From assembly GCF_000004195.4 (NCBI RefSeq), contig NC_030685.2, positions 57,412,048 through 57,476,047 on the forward strand: 64,000 bases of DNA, read 5' to 3'. Below, one piece after another: positions 35,549-46,472 of the stretch; position 1 is the stretch's first letter, and each line of letters starts with the position of its first letter. Under the pieces are notes generated by a model that was not told where the DNA came from, ran no database searches, and was given only the letters and a program-made list of their open reading frames with translations. Source of the DNA: Xenopus tropicalis. Taxonomy: Eukaryota; Chordata; Amphibia; Anura; Pipidae. A program made the position numbers and the translations under genes.

Positions 35549-36339
35549 GACAAGAGTGGCTGTAGAATAGATTCCAATGATTGACTAAGGTTTTCATTGA
35601 TGTGGAAGCACATTAAGTACAAAACGGCATATATAAATACCTTTGAGAAATATAGAATCAAGTCCATATGAATCATTTAAATAGACTCAAGTAAAATGAT
35701 GCTCGAAAGGGGAATTTTTAAAAAAGCCTTATGCATATTTCAAGGGCAGAAATGGATATGGCAGACTTGGTAAATACAAGTAAAAGGCTTCCTATCAGTA
35801 TATTCCTAGCCAGTACATAATTACAATATTTGGCGAAGATTCATTCATTTTTGAAAGTCTGTAAGGAAGCTGCCCAAAGCTATGGAAGGCAGTGTTGTAC
35901 TTAGAGATGGATTTATTAGACACTGCAAACCCAATGCTTACACTGCTTTGCTTTATACACCGTTTGCCCAGTTTTCTGGAATATTTTAAAGCAAACTCTT
36001 AAATATTTTATTGCAGCAACTGCCTGGTCTGGATATGCTATTCTGAATGCCGAAGGAATAGGTTAATCTGAGAGAACCTCACGGGCTGAAGATTTTCTAA
36101 CATTCTCTGTCACTTCTCAGTGATCAAAGGCACTTACTTCATTTACTTATTTAAAGCCTGGAAATAAACTCCATGTGACTGTGACTCCGGGGGAAGAAAT
36201 GGCTATTAGGGGATAAATATACTAATACTTGTTATATCTCAAAGGTACAATGAGTGTAAGGGGGGTAGAGGGGTGATTCGATTTTCTGCGCTATTACATA
36301 TCAAACGTTCTATTAACTCCTTCACAGCAAATTGTAGGG
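35549..36339. other. Unassigned DNA, possibly conserved at 35930-36200
   Basis: No repeat recognised. The part around 36040-36200 (GAATGCCGAAGGAATAGG, GAGAACCTCACGGGCTGAAG) has the texture of constrained non-coding DNA. Confidence 0.3.
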
Positions 36340-36551
36340 TGCCAACTAGGGTTCCAGCTTTTAGCAGCTTGCACTCCGAGCAGGGGGGCAGGTGGTGACA
36401 TCACAGGGGTGGGGCACTGACATCATGGGGTGAGGCTAGGGACATTGGGGCGGGACCATGGTGTCACAGGGGCAGGACTACAATGTGGCAGAAAAATGGG
36501 CAGGCGGTTTTGCCCTCCAAAAATAGGGCTGTCTGGGATAGGTGGCAACCC
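36340..36551. mobile_element. GGTTGCCA-type element, copy 2
   Basis: Bounded by GTGCCAACTAGGGTTCC and GGTGGCAACCCTTA, with the GC-rich interior (GGTGACATCACAGGGGTGG, GACATCATGGGGTGAGG) characteristic of the family at 27459-27745, here in opposite sense. Edges approximate. Confidence 0.65.
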
Positions 36552-36779
36552 TTACACCAACTGGCAGCATGCTACCTCTGTATCTTCCATGGGTTACAAC
36601 AGAAAAATAGGTTACTCTGGGCCCGATTCACTAAAGTCCGAAATAAGGAGTGCTATTTATAGCATGCGTTAAAAATCTTATCACTTCTTATTTTTCACTC
36701 GATTCACTAAAAGGACACTTGTCATAATTAAGAAGCGATGTTCTTGGCGTTATTTATCTTACGATGACATATTTTCAAG

Positions 36780-36870
36780 CAATATATTACGCAGCGCACA
36801 AGATATTACGCAGCGTGCGATATTTTACGCAGAGCGCAATATATTACGCAGAGCGCAATATATTACGCAC
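36780..36870 (+). repeat. Short tandem array (TATTACGCAGAGCGCAA)
   Basis: Four to five units of about 20 bp built on ATATTACGCAGAGCGCAAT, within the long-inverted-repeat element. Confidence 0.85.
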
Positions 36871-37215
36871 GTAACCATTACTTTCTGAAAACCACCATTT
36901 CCCTGAAAACTGGAGGATGCATCACTCTAGGGCCAACATATACTTGAAAAAATACGACTGCAAACTCCATGTTGTGTTGCCAATAGCTCACGAACCGCAA
37001 TTTTCTTTAAGTACCGCCTGCCCCAAGTAGGGTTAATATTCACACAGATTAACACGATATTTTGCACGTTTAACGCTTCATATGTGTTTGTGAATCATGC
37101 GTTAGTACTATTTCTATTCACTAATTAACGCAATGTGTTTTTTTTGTGCATGCGATATGCGGATTAACACATGCGAAATGACTTTGATGAATCGGTACTT
37201 AATTATCGCATGCTT

Positions 37216-37304
37216 TTTAATGAAAAAAACTATGCGATAAGCGTTATTGACCTTTAGTGAATCTGCCCCTATAACACTTATCGTATAGTTTTTTTCATTA
37301 AAAT
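37216..37304. repeat. Hairpin inside the long-TIR element
   Basis: The left arm TTTTAATGAAAAAAACTATG with GCGATAAGCGTTAT pairs with the right arm ATAACACTTATCG, TATAGTTTTTTTCATTAAAA, across a loop containing TTAGTGAATCTGCCCC. Arms of about 34 bp with a few mismatches. Confidence 0.85.
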
Positions 37305-37518
37305 ATGTCATCGTAAGATAAATAACGCCAAAAACATCGCTTCTTAATTATCACAAGTGTCCTTTTAGTGAATCGAGCGAAAAATAAGAAGTGATACGAT
37401 TTTTAACGCATGCTATAAATAGCACTCCTTATTTCGGACTTTAGTGAATCGGGCCCTATATGTCTATAAAATAATAATAGCACAAGCTATATTAGACATA
37501 ATCGGCCCACTACATGTA

Positions 37519-38258
37519 CAGGTACATGAAAAGGACCTCTTATCCTGAAACCCATTATCCAGAAAGTTCCAAATTACGCAAAGGCCATTTCCCATAGACT
37601 CTATTTTAATCAAATAATTCATATTTTTAAAAATGATTTCCTTTTTCTCTGTAATAATAAAACAGGACCTTGTACTTGATCCCAACTAAGATATAATTAA
37701 TTCTTAATGGATGCAAAACAATCATATAGGGTTTATTAAATGTTTAAATAATTTTTCCAGCAGACTTAAAAGTACAAGGAAACTAAGTCACAAAATGTTA
37801 GGCACCCCAAGTGACTTAAATCGCTTACCTTGCATCCCGGGCTGGTGCCCCTGTTAGGAGAAAACATCACCAGCCCGGGGTACCTGTCGAGAGCGCTTCC
37901 TCCTTCCTATTTGTGCTGCAGCCAATTGTATTGGAAAAAAACGCATGCGCAATAGAGTGAAAAGCCGACTTCTCTGTTAAAGTTCGGCTTTTCACTCTAC
38001 TGCGCATGCGGCGATGCAGGAAGGAGGAAGCACTGCGCTCCAGGTACCCCAGGCTGGTGCTATTTTCTCCTAACAGGGGCACCAGCCCGGGGTAGAAGGT
38101 AAGCGATTAAAGTCACTTGGGAGTGCCTAACATTTTGGCACCCCCAAGTGACTTTGCCTTTCCTTCTCCTTTAAGATAGAAGATCCGAATTACGGAAAGA
38201 CCCCTTATCCGGGAAAACCCCAGGTCCTAAGCATTCTGGATAACAGGTCCCATACCTG
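37519..38258 (-). mobile_element. TA-flanked MITE split by palindromic T2
   Basis: It starts CAGGTACATGAAAAGGACC after TA and ends CCCATACCTG before TA. Blocks GGCCATTTCCCATAGACTC, GATCCCAACTAAGATATAAT and TTTTTCCAGCAGACTTAA come before the insertion, then GATCCGAATTACGGAAAG and CCCCAGGTCCTAAGC after it. The break is at the TTAA of CAGACTTAA, the target used by T2 elements. Confidence 0.92.
37770..38174. mobile_element. Palindromic T2-type MITE with NRF1-like motifs, copy B
   Basis: Flanked by TTAA at 37766-37769 and 38171-38174, inserted in a TTAA of the host MITE. It ends TTTGCCTTTCCTTCTCCTTT. The inverted arms around 37985 (AAAAGCCGACTTCTCTGTTA and TCGGCTTTTCACTCTACTGC) and the terminal hairpin near 38110-38155 match copy A. 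ACGCATGCGC (37941-37950) and TGCGCATGCG (38001-38010) are NRF1-like. The short minus-strand frame is spurious. Confidence 0.9.
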
Positions 38259-38351
38259 TACTAAGACGGACAGCACTGCTATAGATCAAAGGCAGAGGAT
38301 TGTGGAATAGGTAAATCTGATATAGTTATGTCCCTTTCATGCTTATATACA

Positions 38352-38530
38352 TAGGGGGTGATTTATCAACATTCAAGTATGATTTTTTTTTTCACAATTT
38401 CAGAGTTTTTTTGCGATAAAAAAAACTCGAATTTGTATTATGGTTCAAAACCTTCAATGTTATTTTATTTGTTAAGTGCAAAAACCTAAAAACTCGGATG
38501 TAAAACTTCTCCATCTTAAAGTTTGCAAGT
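38352..38530 (+). repeat. GGGGTGATTTATCAA-type element end
   Basis: GGGGGTGATTTATCAACATT followed by A/T runs and ACTCGAATTTG, typical of one end of frog DNA elements with GGGGxATTTATCAA termini. The partner end is not seen. Confidence 0.55.
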
Positions 38531-38859
38531 TTATATAGTCAAAGGGAGCTGTCCTTGGTCTACTTCACAAGGAGCCTTAAGCCATAACTACCACTTTGTA
38601 GTTTGTATTTCTATTATCCCTTAATCCCAAACACCACAAAGTGATATCTGTGTAGTTAATTAAAGGAGACGTAGACAAACATTCCCATTCACAGAGCGCT
38701 TTAACAGGACAGATCCTAAACATGACACAGTAACACTTGTAACCTCCTCTATTATACAATTGTGGCATTTATCCACATGAGTATTACAACATAGATTCCA
38801 CCCAGTCTTTCTTCCATTGTTATGTTTTACTCCTGTGGCATTGTGTATACTCTCTTGTG

Positions 38860-39022
38860 CAGTGATCCCCAACCAGTGGCTTGTGAGTAACATGTTGCTC
38901 ATCAAAGTCTTTAATGTTGCTCCCAGTGGACCCAAAGCAGATGCTTATTTATTATATATTGAATTCCTGGCAGATTTTTGTTGCTTAAAACCATTTGTAC
39001 TGCCAAACAGAGCCTCTTGTAG
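38860..39022 (+). mobile_element. hAT element (CAGTGATCCCCAACC family), 3'-truncated
   Basis: It opens CAGTGATCCCCAACCAGTGG and follows the same block order as 23003-23293 up to CTCTTGTAGGCTGCC, then stops. The right third and end are missing. Confidence 0.85.
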
Positions 39023-39106
39023 GCTGCCAAACCACCTAGATTAGGTGCCCCAAAGCCGCCCCCCATTCGCGCCCCCCGCGTTTCTGGCGTTTTATTTGTA
39101 ATTACA

Positions 39107-39399
39107 GTTTTGCTAAAAAAAAGCTGAAATTACCCTTTAAGCTGCAAGTCTCAGTTCCCCCAAGAGACCTATTTAGCTTCTTGGTTACAATTGTATCTAA
39201 GTGCAGGTGTGGCTTGATAAGTTTTCTGTGCTCTCTGCCAAAGACTACTTATTTAATTAAGTTTGAGAAACATTGTATAATTTTTAGCATTCAGTGCAGG
39301 AGATCAAAATGAGGGGCTTTTCAGTAAGAATCTGGGACTACAGGCTAAGCTGTTAAAATCAGGACTGTCCCATGAAAATTGGGACAGTTCGGAGGTATG
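39107..39399 (-). repeat. Interspersed repeat starting CATACCTCC, copy 2
   Basis: Reverse-complement partner of 729-986: GCTGCAAGTCTCAGTTCCCC is shared exactly, and it ends GGGACAGTTCGGAGGTATG. Confidence 0.7.
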
Positions 39400-39939
39400 T
39401 TTTTAGGTAGTATAATAAAATACTCAAATATGCTCATGTAATAAAAGCTGAAAAGTTTGATCCATCATCAGAGACCCTGCCTCAAACAATATCGCAATCC
39501 TATTTCCTTAGCACAGGGTCTGGAGGAATCACAGGTACTTACCAGGCTCCCTTCCTAGTTACACACCTTGGATTGAGGGTAGCACAAAAGGTGGGGAAGA
39601 CAGTGAAAATGTATTACTCTACATTGTGAGGCAGCAAATGCCAAACACAGCACTCTCTATTTCAGCTTAGGTGGTCTCCCAAAGTTACACAAGTCCAGGC
39701 TGCAGGATAGGAAGTATTTCATAGGCCATAATGGAATACTTGCCAGTGTAACTTTACAATTTTTCTTTTCCTATGCCCTCCTTCCTAAGGAGTTGAAAAT
39801 AATTCTCTTCTGATACAAAAAATTGACACAAATGTAACTAATAGTCATTCTTGTCCATAGCAGTGAGAGGGAGAAGCCCGTAATATAACTGGCAAACTAA
39901 GTGCGGAAAAAATAAATTAGGCATTCTATTCCCTTTCCA

Positions 39940-40215
39940 AACTCTCTCTCCATCTTTGCCCCGCACGAGCGGACACGCATTCATTTGCAGATCAGGTACT
40001 CAGCCAACTGATTGATTTTCTTCTGCTGCCCTGAGACTTTATCAATTGCCGTTTTATTTCGCAGATGTAAAGATAATTGAGATCAGAGACTTACCTGCCC
40101 CGGATCAGTGAGATGCAAGAGGACGACGGATTCCAGAAAACAAATCTGCTTTCATCCAGTGCTATTGATGGAACTATTTAACCCATGGCTTCTCAATAAT
40201 CACAGATCTGAATAA
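39940..40215 (-). other. Candidate conserved block with a strong donor site on the minus strand
   Basis: Repeat-free. On the minus strand the sequence CCGGGGCAG is followed by GTAAGTCTC (plus-strand GAGACTTACCTGCCCC at 40086-40101), a perfect CAG|GTAAGT donor. No clear acceptor is seen upstream on that strand, so if it is an exon it may be a first or non-coding one. The neighbouring words GCCCCGCACGAGCGGACACG and TTATCAATTGCCG look constrained. Confidence 0.25.
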
Positions 40216-40486
40216 AAGCATATGTGTTGCCTTCACAACAAATGTACCCTCACCTTTGTAGATGTCAGTGACAAGGGCAGCATCAACCACCACAGGGAAA
40301 AATGCCCCCCTATAGCATTATCCCCTTTTAACCCCAACCCGTTGCACCTGACCATTTGTGACCCATTCTCCCTGAGACACAATAATGACGTCCATTTTTG
40401 GGATTCAATAGGCCACAGCTTTAATTACAGTTTTAAAGGAGAAGGAAAGTCAAAATCTATTAAGCACACTATTAAGTAGTACTACT

Positions 40487-40784
40487 TACTGCTGGGCGGT
40501 ATGACCAAAAATTTATATCACGGTATTTTTCAAAATTATATCGGTATCACGGTATTTGACGGTATTTTTTTTCCCCATGCATGATTAGGTGACCACCCCA
40601 AACACCCCCCCCCCGCCACCCCAAACACCCCCCCCCGCCACCCCAAACACCCCCCCCGCCACCCCAAACACCCCCCCCCCGCCACCCCAAGCGCGCACAC
40701 TGGTATGCCGGTATGTTAAAAATTTATATCATTTTTTTTTTAAAAAACGGTGTTCGGTTTATACCGGTATACCGCCCAGCACTA
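40487..40784 (+). mobile_element. hAT element (GGGCGGTATGACC family), copy 2
   Basis: 298 bp with an exact 8-bp target duplication GTACTACT (40479-40486 and 40785-40792). Ends TACTGCTGGGCGGTATGACC and GGTATACCGCCCAGCACTA are inverted. Same family as 35019-35540, in opposite orientation, but the centre is a C-rich tandem array instead of the promoter-like core. Confidence 0.92.
40594..40690 (+). repeat. C-rich 20-22-bp tandem array
   Basis: Four to five units of ACCCCAAACACCCCCCCCCG with slight length variation. The minus strand carries several G runs of seven or more and could form G-quadruplexes. Confidence 0.85.
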
Positions 40785-41361
40785 GTACTACTATTGCTGT
40801 GTAAAAACGCTATATCCTGGCTTGCCTAGTGAAAGATTTACCGAGATATACATACTAGAACTTACATACTTGTTTCAGTGAACGGCGCCGCCATCTTGTC
40901 CAGCATGTCTCTACGGTCTGAATAGCACAAGCCAGCCCCCCCTCTGATCCCCGCTCCTGCAACAAAGCCTCTGCCGCTCCCCGCTCCTGCCACAACCCCC
41001 CCCAAGCTCCACAAACCCCCCCACTCCCTGCTCCTGCCACCAACCCTCTGCCGCTCGCTGTACCTGCCCCCCGCTCCCCCCACCTGCTTGTCACAGAGTT
41101 CTCGGATGCTGCATCGCCATGGCAACCGGACGCTCCTGCTCTGTGCGCATGTGCCGCCTACAGTAACAAGTCGCCAAGTCTTGAAGGAGCGATGCATTAT
41201 GGGAATCTTCTCTACACTGGTCAACGTTTTTTTTTTTCCTATTTGGCTTCTGATCTTCTGAGCGGGTGAAGTATGGGGAGACTTAAGGGCACTATTGAGA
41301 CAACTGAAGGTATGCCTGCAGCTTGAGATTAACTCTTTATTAGCCTTTCCTTCTCCTTTAA

Positions 41362-43730
41362 ATACATATATATTAATTTCAATATATCAGTTTTACAAAC
41401 CACCATGTATACAAACTTAAAACATTAATAAAAACTTGTTTCCAAGCTTGTCAAGAATTAACCATTATCCACCTTCCTGGGCTACCTGACATGCCAGCCA
41501 CCCAACCCCTAGGAGCCGGATGGGCATATCTTACCAGCCAACCAACGGTCACCACCCCTGTGGGACCCATGCCCGTCAAGAGCCTACGTCACTACCAGAT
41601 GGCTATTTAGCCATACCAAACCCTGGCCATAGGCACCCAAAGGCAAGCATTTCACCAGCTGCTGTGACAAAAATTAACGTCCCCACGCACCTATGACATG
41701 TGCTTACCCAAACTCAATCCAAGGGCGGGTGGTATGCTGCTACGGACCAGACAAAATAGGGTCTTTAATTCCTGTCTCCCTATGTCCCTTCGCCTCTGCG
41801 TCACATCCCACTCGCTTCCTAGGCTTGTCACTCTCCTTCTTCCCCACACTGCACTCCGGTACGTAGTCCCTATTTAATTCTGTCCCATCGTTCTTAGCCA
41901 ACATGCACTTGTCCAGTGATTCCATTCAATTACTTTAAATAAAACACTGTATCAAAATCCAATTAACTTTACAGCATTTATAGGCAACACGAATATACAG
42001 CAACAGCCAAAGTGAGATCTGTTTATGATCACTATGGGTGCTGTTTCTCTTTTTCACTAAAGAGAGGTACTGGCTGATTCCATTAAAATAGTAGCCCCTT
42101 TATTATGTGTCAGTGCAAACATATAGAGAGGTCTATGCATAAATCAGCTATACAACCCTATTTTACTGCATCAGAGGGGAAACTAGAAAACAAACCCTAC
42201 CTATAAATAATGTTACTGTTTACTTCAAAGGCCAGCTAGCATTGGACATGTTGCATCTAACAAACAAATATAATATTCTATTGTTATAACAGTTATACTA
42301 CTATTGCTACATAATAGAAGGGAACCTTTACTTCCCTGGCACCAGTACATATACAGTACACTGATTCACACTAGATAATAGCTGTATGATTTTTTCTGGA
42401 CAGAACCTCCTGTGCTCTCACTAAAAGATCTCCAAGGTTCATTTCAGCCGGGAAGTGATAAGGCTTGGAACAGTTCTTGCATCCAGCTCTCAGAGGCAGA
42501 GCCATCTATCAGACTTGTTCATCCATGGCAGAGAGCTGTCCTACCATGTCCATAAAATCCACAGGAAGAAAACCTTCGTTCAAACACTCTTCACAGAATG
42601 ATGGGAAACTCTCCCTTCAAAGACAATGCAAGTGGCAGAGTATTATACTTATTACTGAGCGCACAGCCCATAGCTGACCCACGACCAGAGCTGGATTTCT
42701 GTCTGTCACAAACTTAATGACAGAAGCGTTACTGCCTAAAACGTTTACACATAGTGAAAGAAAGTTTTTTTATGGCAACACTGAGAAATCTATAAGATCG
42801 GCAATATGTAGCAGGAAAGAACTGGCATAGTGTTCTAGAACAAATAAAGGCAACTGTCAGTAGTCCACCAGAGCTGAAAAGGGGTGTACTAGGATTTGTA
42901 GCTCTGCATCATATGGCATGTCAGTGTTATTAGCTCTGACACTGTATAAACCTCAGTCTATATGATTGCTCTGCATAGAACACGCAAGTTGGGCTTTATT
43001 ATAAGTAAGGCCTTCATAGGTTTTGTTGTATCCTTATTATGATAGTGACAATTTTTCCATTATCACTATATTGCAAGCTCGAACAAATGCAAAACTATGC
43101 AGATAAAGCATGTAACAGGGCATGTGAAGTCATCCCATTAAGTTAACGAATTCTAGTAGAATACATAAAAATAAGATATTTTGTAAATATTATTTTTTTT
43201 ACAGTTTTAAAAATATAAGAGCTCAATTATGACCAGAGCTGCAACTGCAGCTGCACAAGAATGGATGCAACTTGTTGATGCCATTACATACATCCAAAAA
43301 TGATCCTTGCATTCAGCAAAAGTTCACCCATCCTGCCTTCTTGTGAATTACCCCTATTCGCCCTGTTAGCCATATAGCCATCCTCCAGTTCACTCCGTTG
43401 ACTTGGGCAGCCTCATACAGACCTGCTTATGATAGCAAGGAATCTATGTGGTTACTGGTAGGACTTTCTTCACTGTGCAATGGGAGCAAATTCGAAAGTA
43501 TACATGGGGCAAAAGTGTATATTCATGTATACTCACTTGCACAGAAAAGATAGCACCAGGAGACCATGTAGATTTCTTCTGCATAAGATGCAGTGCTGCT
43601 GGAGGCTATATTTTATAATTACAAAAAAAAATTTATATATTACAAGCTAGCTTATTTTAAAGGTTTATGCTAAAACAATAGGCCTACAATTGCTCCACTT
43701 CAACAGGACCTGATGGAAATGATTAAGCAC
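41362..43730. other. Unassigned DNA
   Basis: 41370-41720 may continue a repeat that the T2 element interrupted, since 40395-40430 shares AGGCCACAGCTTTA with 52410-52425. Otherwise no recognised repeat or exon. The open frames at 41740-41925 and 42465-42677 have no recognisable domains. Confidence 0.3.
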
Positions 43731-44050
43731 CCAGCTTTATCCAGCTGTTACACAGAATGCTCAGGACCTGGGGTTTTCCAGATAAGGGTATTTTTGTAAT
43801 TTAGAAGTCCATACCTTAATTCTATTAAAAAAGAATTTTAACCCAATAAGATTGTTTTGCCCCCAATAAGGATTTATTATATCATAGCTATGATCAAGTA
43901 CAAGGTACTGTTTTATTTTTACAGAGAAAAATGAAACAATTTTTAAAAATTTGAATTATTTTCTTAAAATGGAATCTATGGGAGATGGCCCTCCTGTAAT
44001 TCTGAGCTTTCTGGATAATGGGTTTCTGGATAACAGATCCCATACCTCTG
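43731..44050 (+). mobile_element. TA-flanked MITE (CAGGTATGGG family), near full length
   Basis: Blocks GGACCTGGGGTTTTCCAGAT, CCCAATAAGATTGTTTTGCC, GATCAAGTACAAGGTACTG, GGGAGATGGCCCTCC and GGATAACAGATCCCATACCT run in family order. The left terminus is eroded. Confidence 0.88.
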
Positions 44051-44788
44051 CACATGTAACTAACTGTAATATTGGCCTCGTCTGAGATCGGTTGATGCAA
44101 GGATGGAGAGTTAGAATCAAAAAGATGGTTCTGATATAATAATCCAACTGTATGTTAAGAATATCAAGCAGATAACCCAGTTCAGATATAAATTTTGGGT
44201 ATGTAAATTGGACATGGAGAGTCACATTTCTCTAGTAAACAGCGTCTGACCTTTTGTCAGGATAGAAACACGATCTAACCTTTGCAGATAGTGTATTTTG
44301 TTCTAAGGTCTGTGCTGAATAAACTCCTCTTAGCCTGATACAAATCTGTGTAAACTGAGGGAAATGCTTTTCTCAGCATTTTCAAGTTAAGGTATACACG
44401 AAAATAAGCTGGTATCCCAGAGACGTCATTAAAAATGCATGGATACAAAATTGCCACAGGTTTAGCGGAGATTTCATATTTACTGAGAACCAAAAATACT
44501 TTCAGAGATGAGTTTCATTTTCCACATCAGAGAAACTAGTGAGTGAACAAGGCAAGAGCTCGATGCCCCAAGCTAATCAGAGCACGCAGTATATATATTG
44601 GAATCCGTCTGCATCCAAAACTAGGAGCAGAAAGATTCATCTGCTGAACAGGACTTCCACTGACTGTGACTAAGCCCTGGGCCCTGGGCAAGCAACGCAT
44701 CGTGTATTGAAGGAAGAAAGCCATGTCACTTTAGGAGTTAAATTCTGGGAACCTAAATTTAATCCAAAGAATACTTTCAATAACATTT

Positions 44789-45034
44789 TTAAGGTGAACT
44801 TAACTTTTCATTACAATAAATTGGACCTTAGAGTTGCTGTAAGAGATAAAGTTAGAGCACCTTCATGTGTTGTCGGCCCAGTGCCATATAATGACAATAC
44901 AAAGGCCTCTAAAGGTCATAAGGCAGTTGCAGGTCTGTATGCCTACCCTATGATAAAGGTCAGTTTAATTTGTCAGGGTTACCCTATTGATGTTAGCTTT
45001 GTGTGTGTGAGAGCTAGATGAGATACCCCTTTAA
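44789..45034 (+). mobile_element. Possible T2-type MITE
   Basis: TTAAGGTGAACTTAAC at the left and AGATACCCCTTTAA at the right fit T2 ends with TTAA targets. The interior does not match the other copies. Tentative. Confidence 0.35.
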
Positions 45035-45389
45035 ACCCTTAAATGGCTGTCATTGTTCCCAAATTGCTGGGCTACTGATGGGAACAGCCACAATTTAGGC
45101 CACAAACATAGTCTCAAAACCAACGTCTGACACCTCTTAGGACATGTTACACTTTCTACAGAGTCATTTGGACACACCCTGACCACACCCAATTATACAT
45201 CAACCACACCTCCATTGTACCCTAGCTCCACCTTAACATGGCATATATATACAGTTCTGCAGTCAATGTCAGGAGCTGGTTGCAGCCATTGCTGGTTGGA
45301 GATACTGGGCCATGTGCAATGTCAACTTTAGCTTACATGAATTAGGAGATGTCAGAGGTTGCCCATTGTAACCAGTGGATGAATTAAAT

Positions 45390-45713
45390 CAGGGGTCCCC
45401 AACCTTTTTTGCACCAAGGACCGGTTGCTATGTGTTAAAATTTTAAGGGGGATGGGGGGGTGTACGGCGCGAATTTCAGGTGATTATTTGCCCCTTTATG
45501 GGCTTGACGCATTCATTGCGCATTTGTATGGTGCGTACGGTTGCACCTCTATAAGCGTGTCACGTTCGTCCACGTCTTTATGTGTGCGGTGCGCTTATTT
45601 GTGCGGTGCGCTTATTTGTGCGGCGCTTTTTGTTCCATTGGTAAGCCGGCGGCCCAGTGCCGAGCTGTCCACGGCCCGGCACTGGTCCGTGGCCCGGCGG
45701 TTGGGGACCACTG
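45390..45713 (+). mobile_element. hAT element (CAGGGGTCCCCAACC family), complete
   Basis: 324 bp with an exact 8-bp target duplication AATTAAAT (45382-45389 and 45714-45721). Ends CAGGGGTCCCCAACC and GGTTGGGGACCACTG are inverted. Near the right end GGCCCGGCACTGGTCCGTGG matches the widespread family whose ends read GGACCGG. A 17-bp tandem (TGTGCGGTGCGCTTATT, about 2.5 units) lies at 45582-45625. The 125-residue frame is spurious. Confidence 0.93.
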
Positions 45714-46472
45714 AATTAAATGATGCTTACATAAACATACATCTGCTCCAGTTCTACAATAACAGAGCAGTACTAGAATATAATGTTTGTCAGTCAGGGT
45801 GATGGCACTGCCTTAGGGACCTCCATCTTGCCAGGGTAGCACATTAGTTTAGAGCAGCATAAATAAACAGTGAGGTAGTAAATCTATTACAACACCGTTA
45901 GACTATAGACTAAGCACAGAAGCCAAATAATGGGAAAGACAGAACTCTGGTTATGAATGTACCCAAGAGAACTGCTATTTGGGCACATCATGCAGTCCTA
46001 CTAGCAGGGTAGCGTCAGTTTCTCTTTATAGGGGGATATGGGCATGCAATACCTCTTACACGGGGATGAAGAAATGTCATGACCCTCTTTAAAAACAATG
46101 TCAGTGAGTGGACAAATACTGGGTAATGATAAATTGTGAGCATCACCTGTAAGCTTGGACCATACGGCTGTCACAGCAAGACATGTCTGCCAAAGCTAAC
46201 AGATGGCTGCTGGAGGCTAGGTGACCTCTGCTGCAGGAATATGTACCCTATTTGTGCCAGGAGACAAAACCATTCTTTAGCTACTGAGAGGAGACATAGA
46301 GGCTGTTGGTGAATTTGTGTGTTCATAAAAGGAATTATAACATGACCAAAAAAAAACTAGAAATGATGGGCCTATATTCCCCCACTCCCCCAGAACTGGC
46401 ATGGGGTGCTCCAGTCTGATTTTTGTGGTTTTATCTTTTTTTGAAACCACAACTAAACACATTTCCACAAAT

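Larger units (their letters stand above)
36619..37456. mobile_element. DNA element with about 155-bp terminal inverted repeats
   Basis: 838 bp. The first 155 bp (36619-36773, starting GGGCCCGATTCACTAAAGTC) reappear almost unchanged as the reverse complement at 37302-37456; I count only about five differences. Between the arms lie a tandem array (36780-36870) and a hairpin (37216-37304). No transposase open frame is present. GATTCACTAAAG-type ends are shared with frog DNA transposons, but no target duplication is obvious, so the superfamily is open. Confidence 0.85.
40433..41361 (+). mobile_element. T2/Kolobok-type MITE split by a hAT element
   Basis: Ends TTAAAGGAGAAGGAAAG and CTTTCCTTCTCCTTTAA are a perfect 17-bp inverted pair, with TTAA at 40433-40436 and 41358-41361. 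Blocks GTCAAAATCTATTAAGC, GCCGCCATCTTG and GCGATGCATTATGGGAATCT are family-typical. The right half (40910-41090) is C-rich with repeated CCCCGCTCCTGC. A hAT splits the left arm. Minus-strand frames of up to 120 residues are compositional. Confidence 0.9.

Noticed and set aside
36780..36870. CRISPR-like array
   Set aside because: The units are contiguous tandem repeats without unique spacers, inside a transposon.
40862..41224. Minus-strand frames of 120 and 79 residues rich in Gly and Ala
   Set aside because: They read the C-rich part of a T2 MITE.
44707..45021. 104-residue open frame
   Set aside because: Overlaps a possible T2 element and shows no family resemblance.
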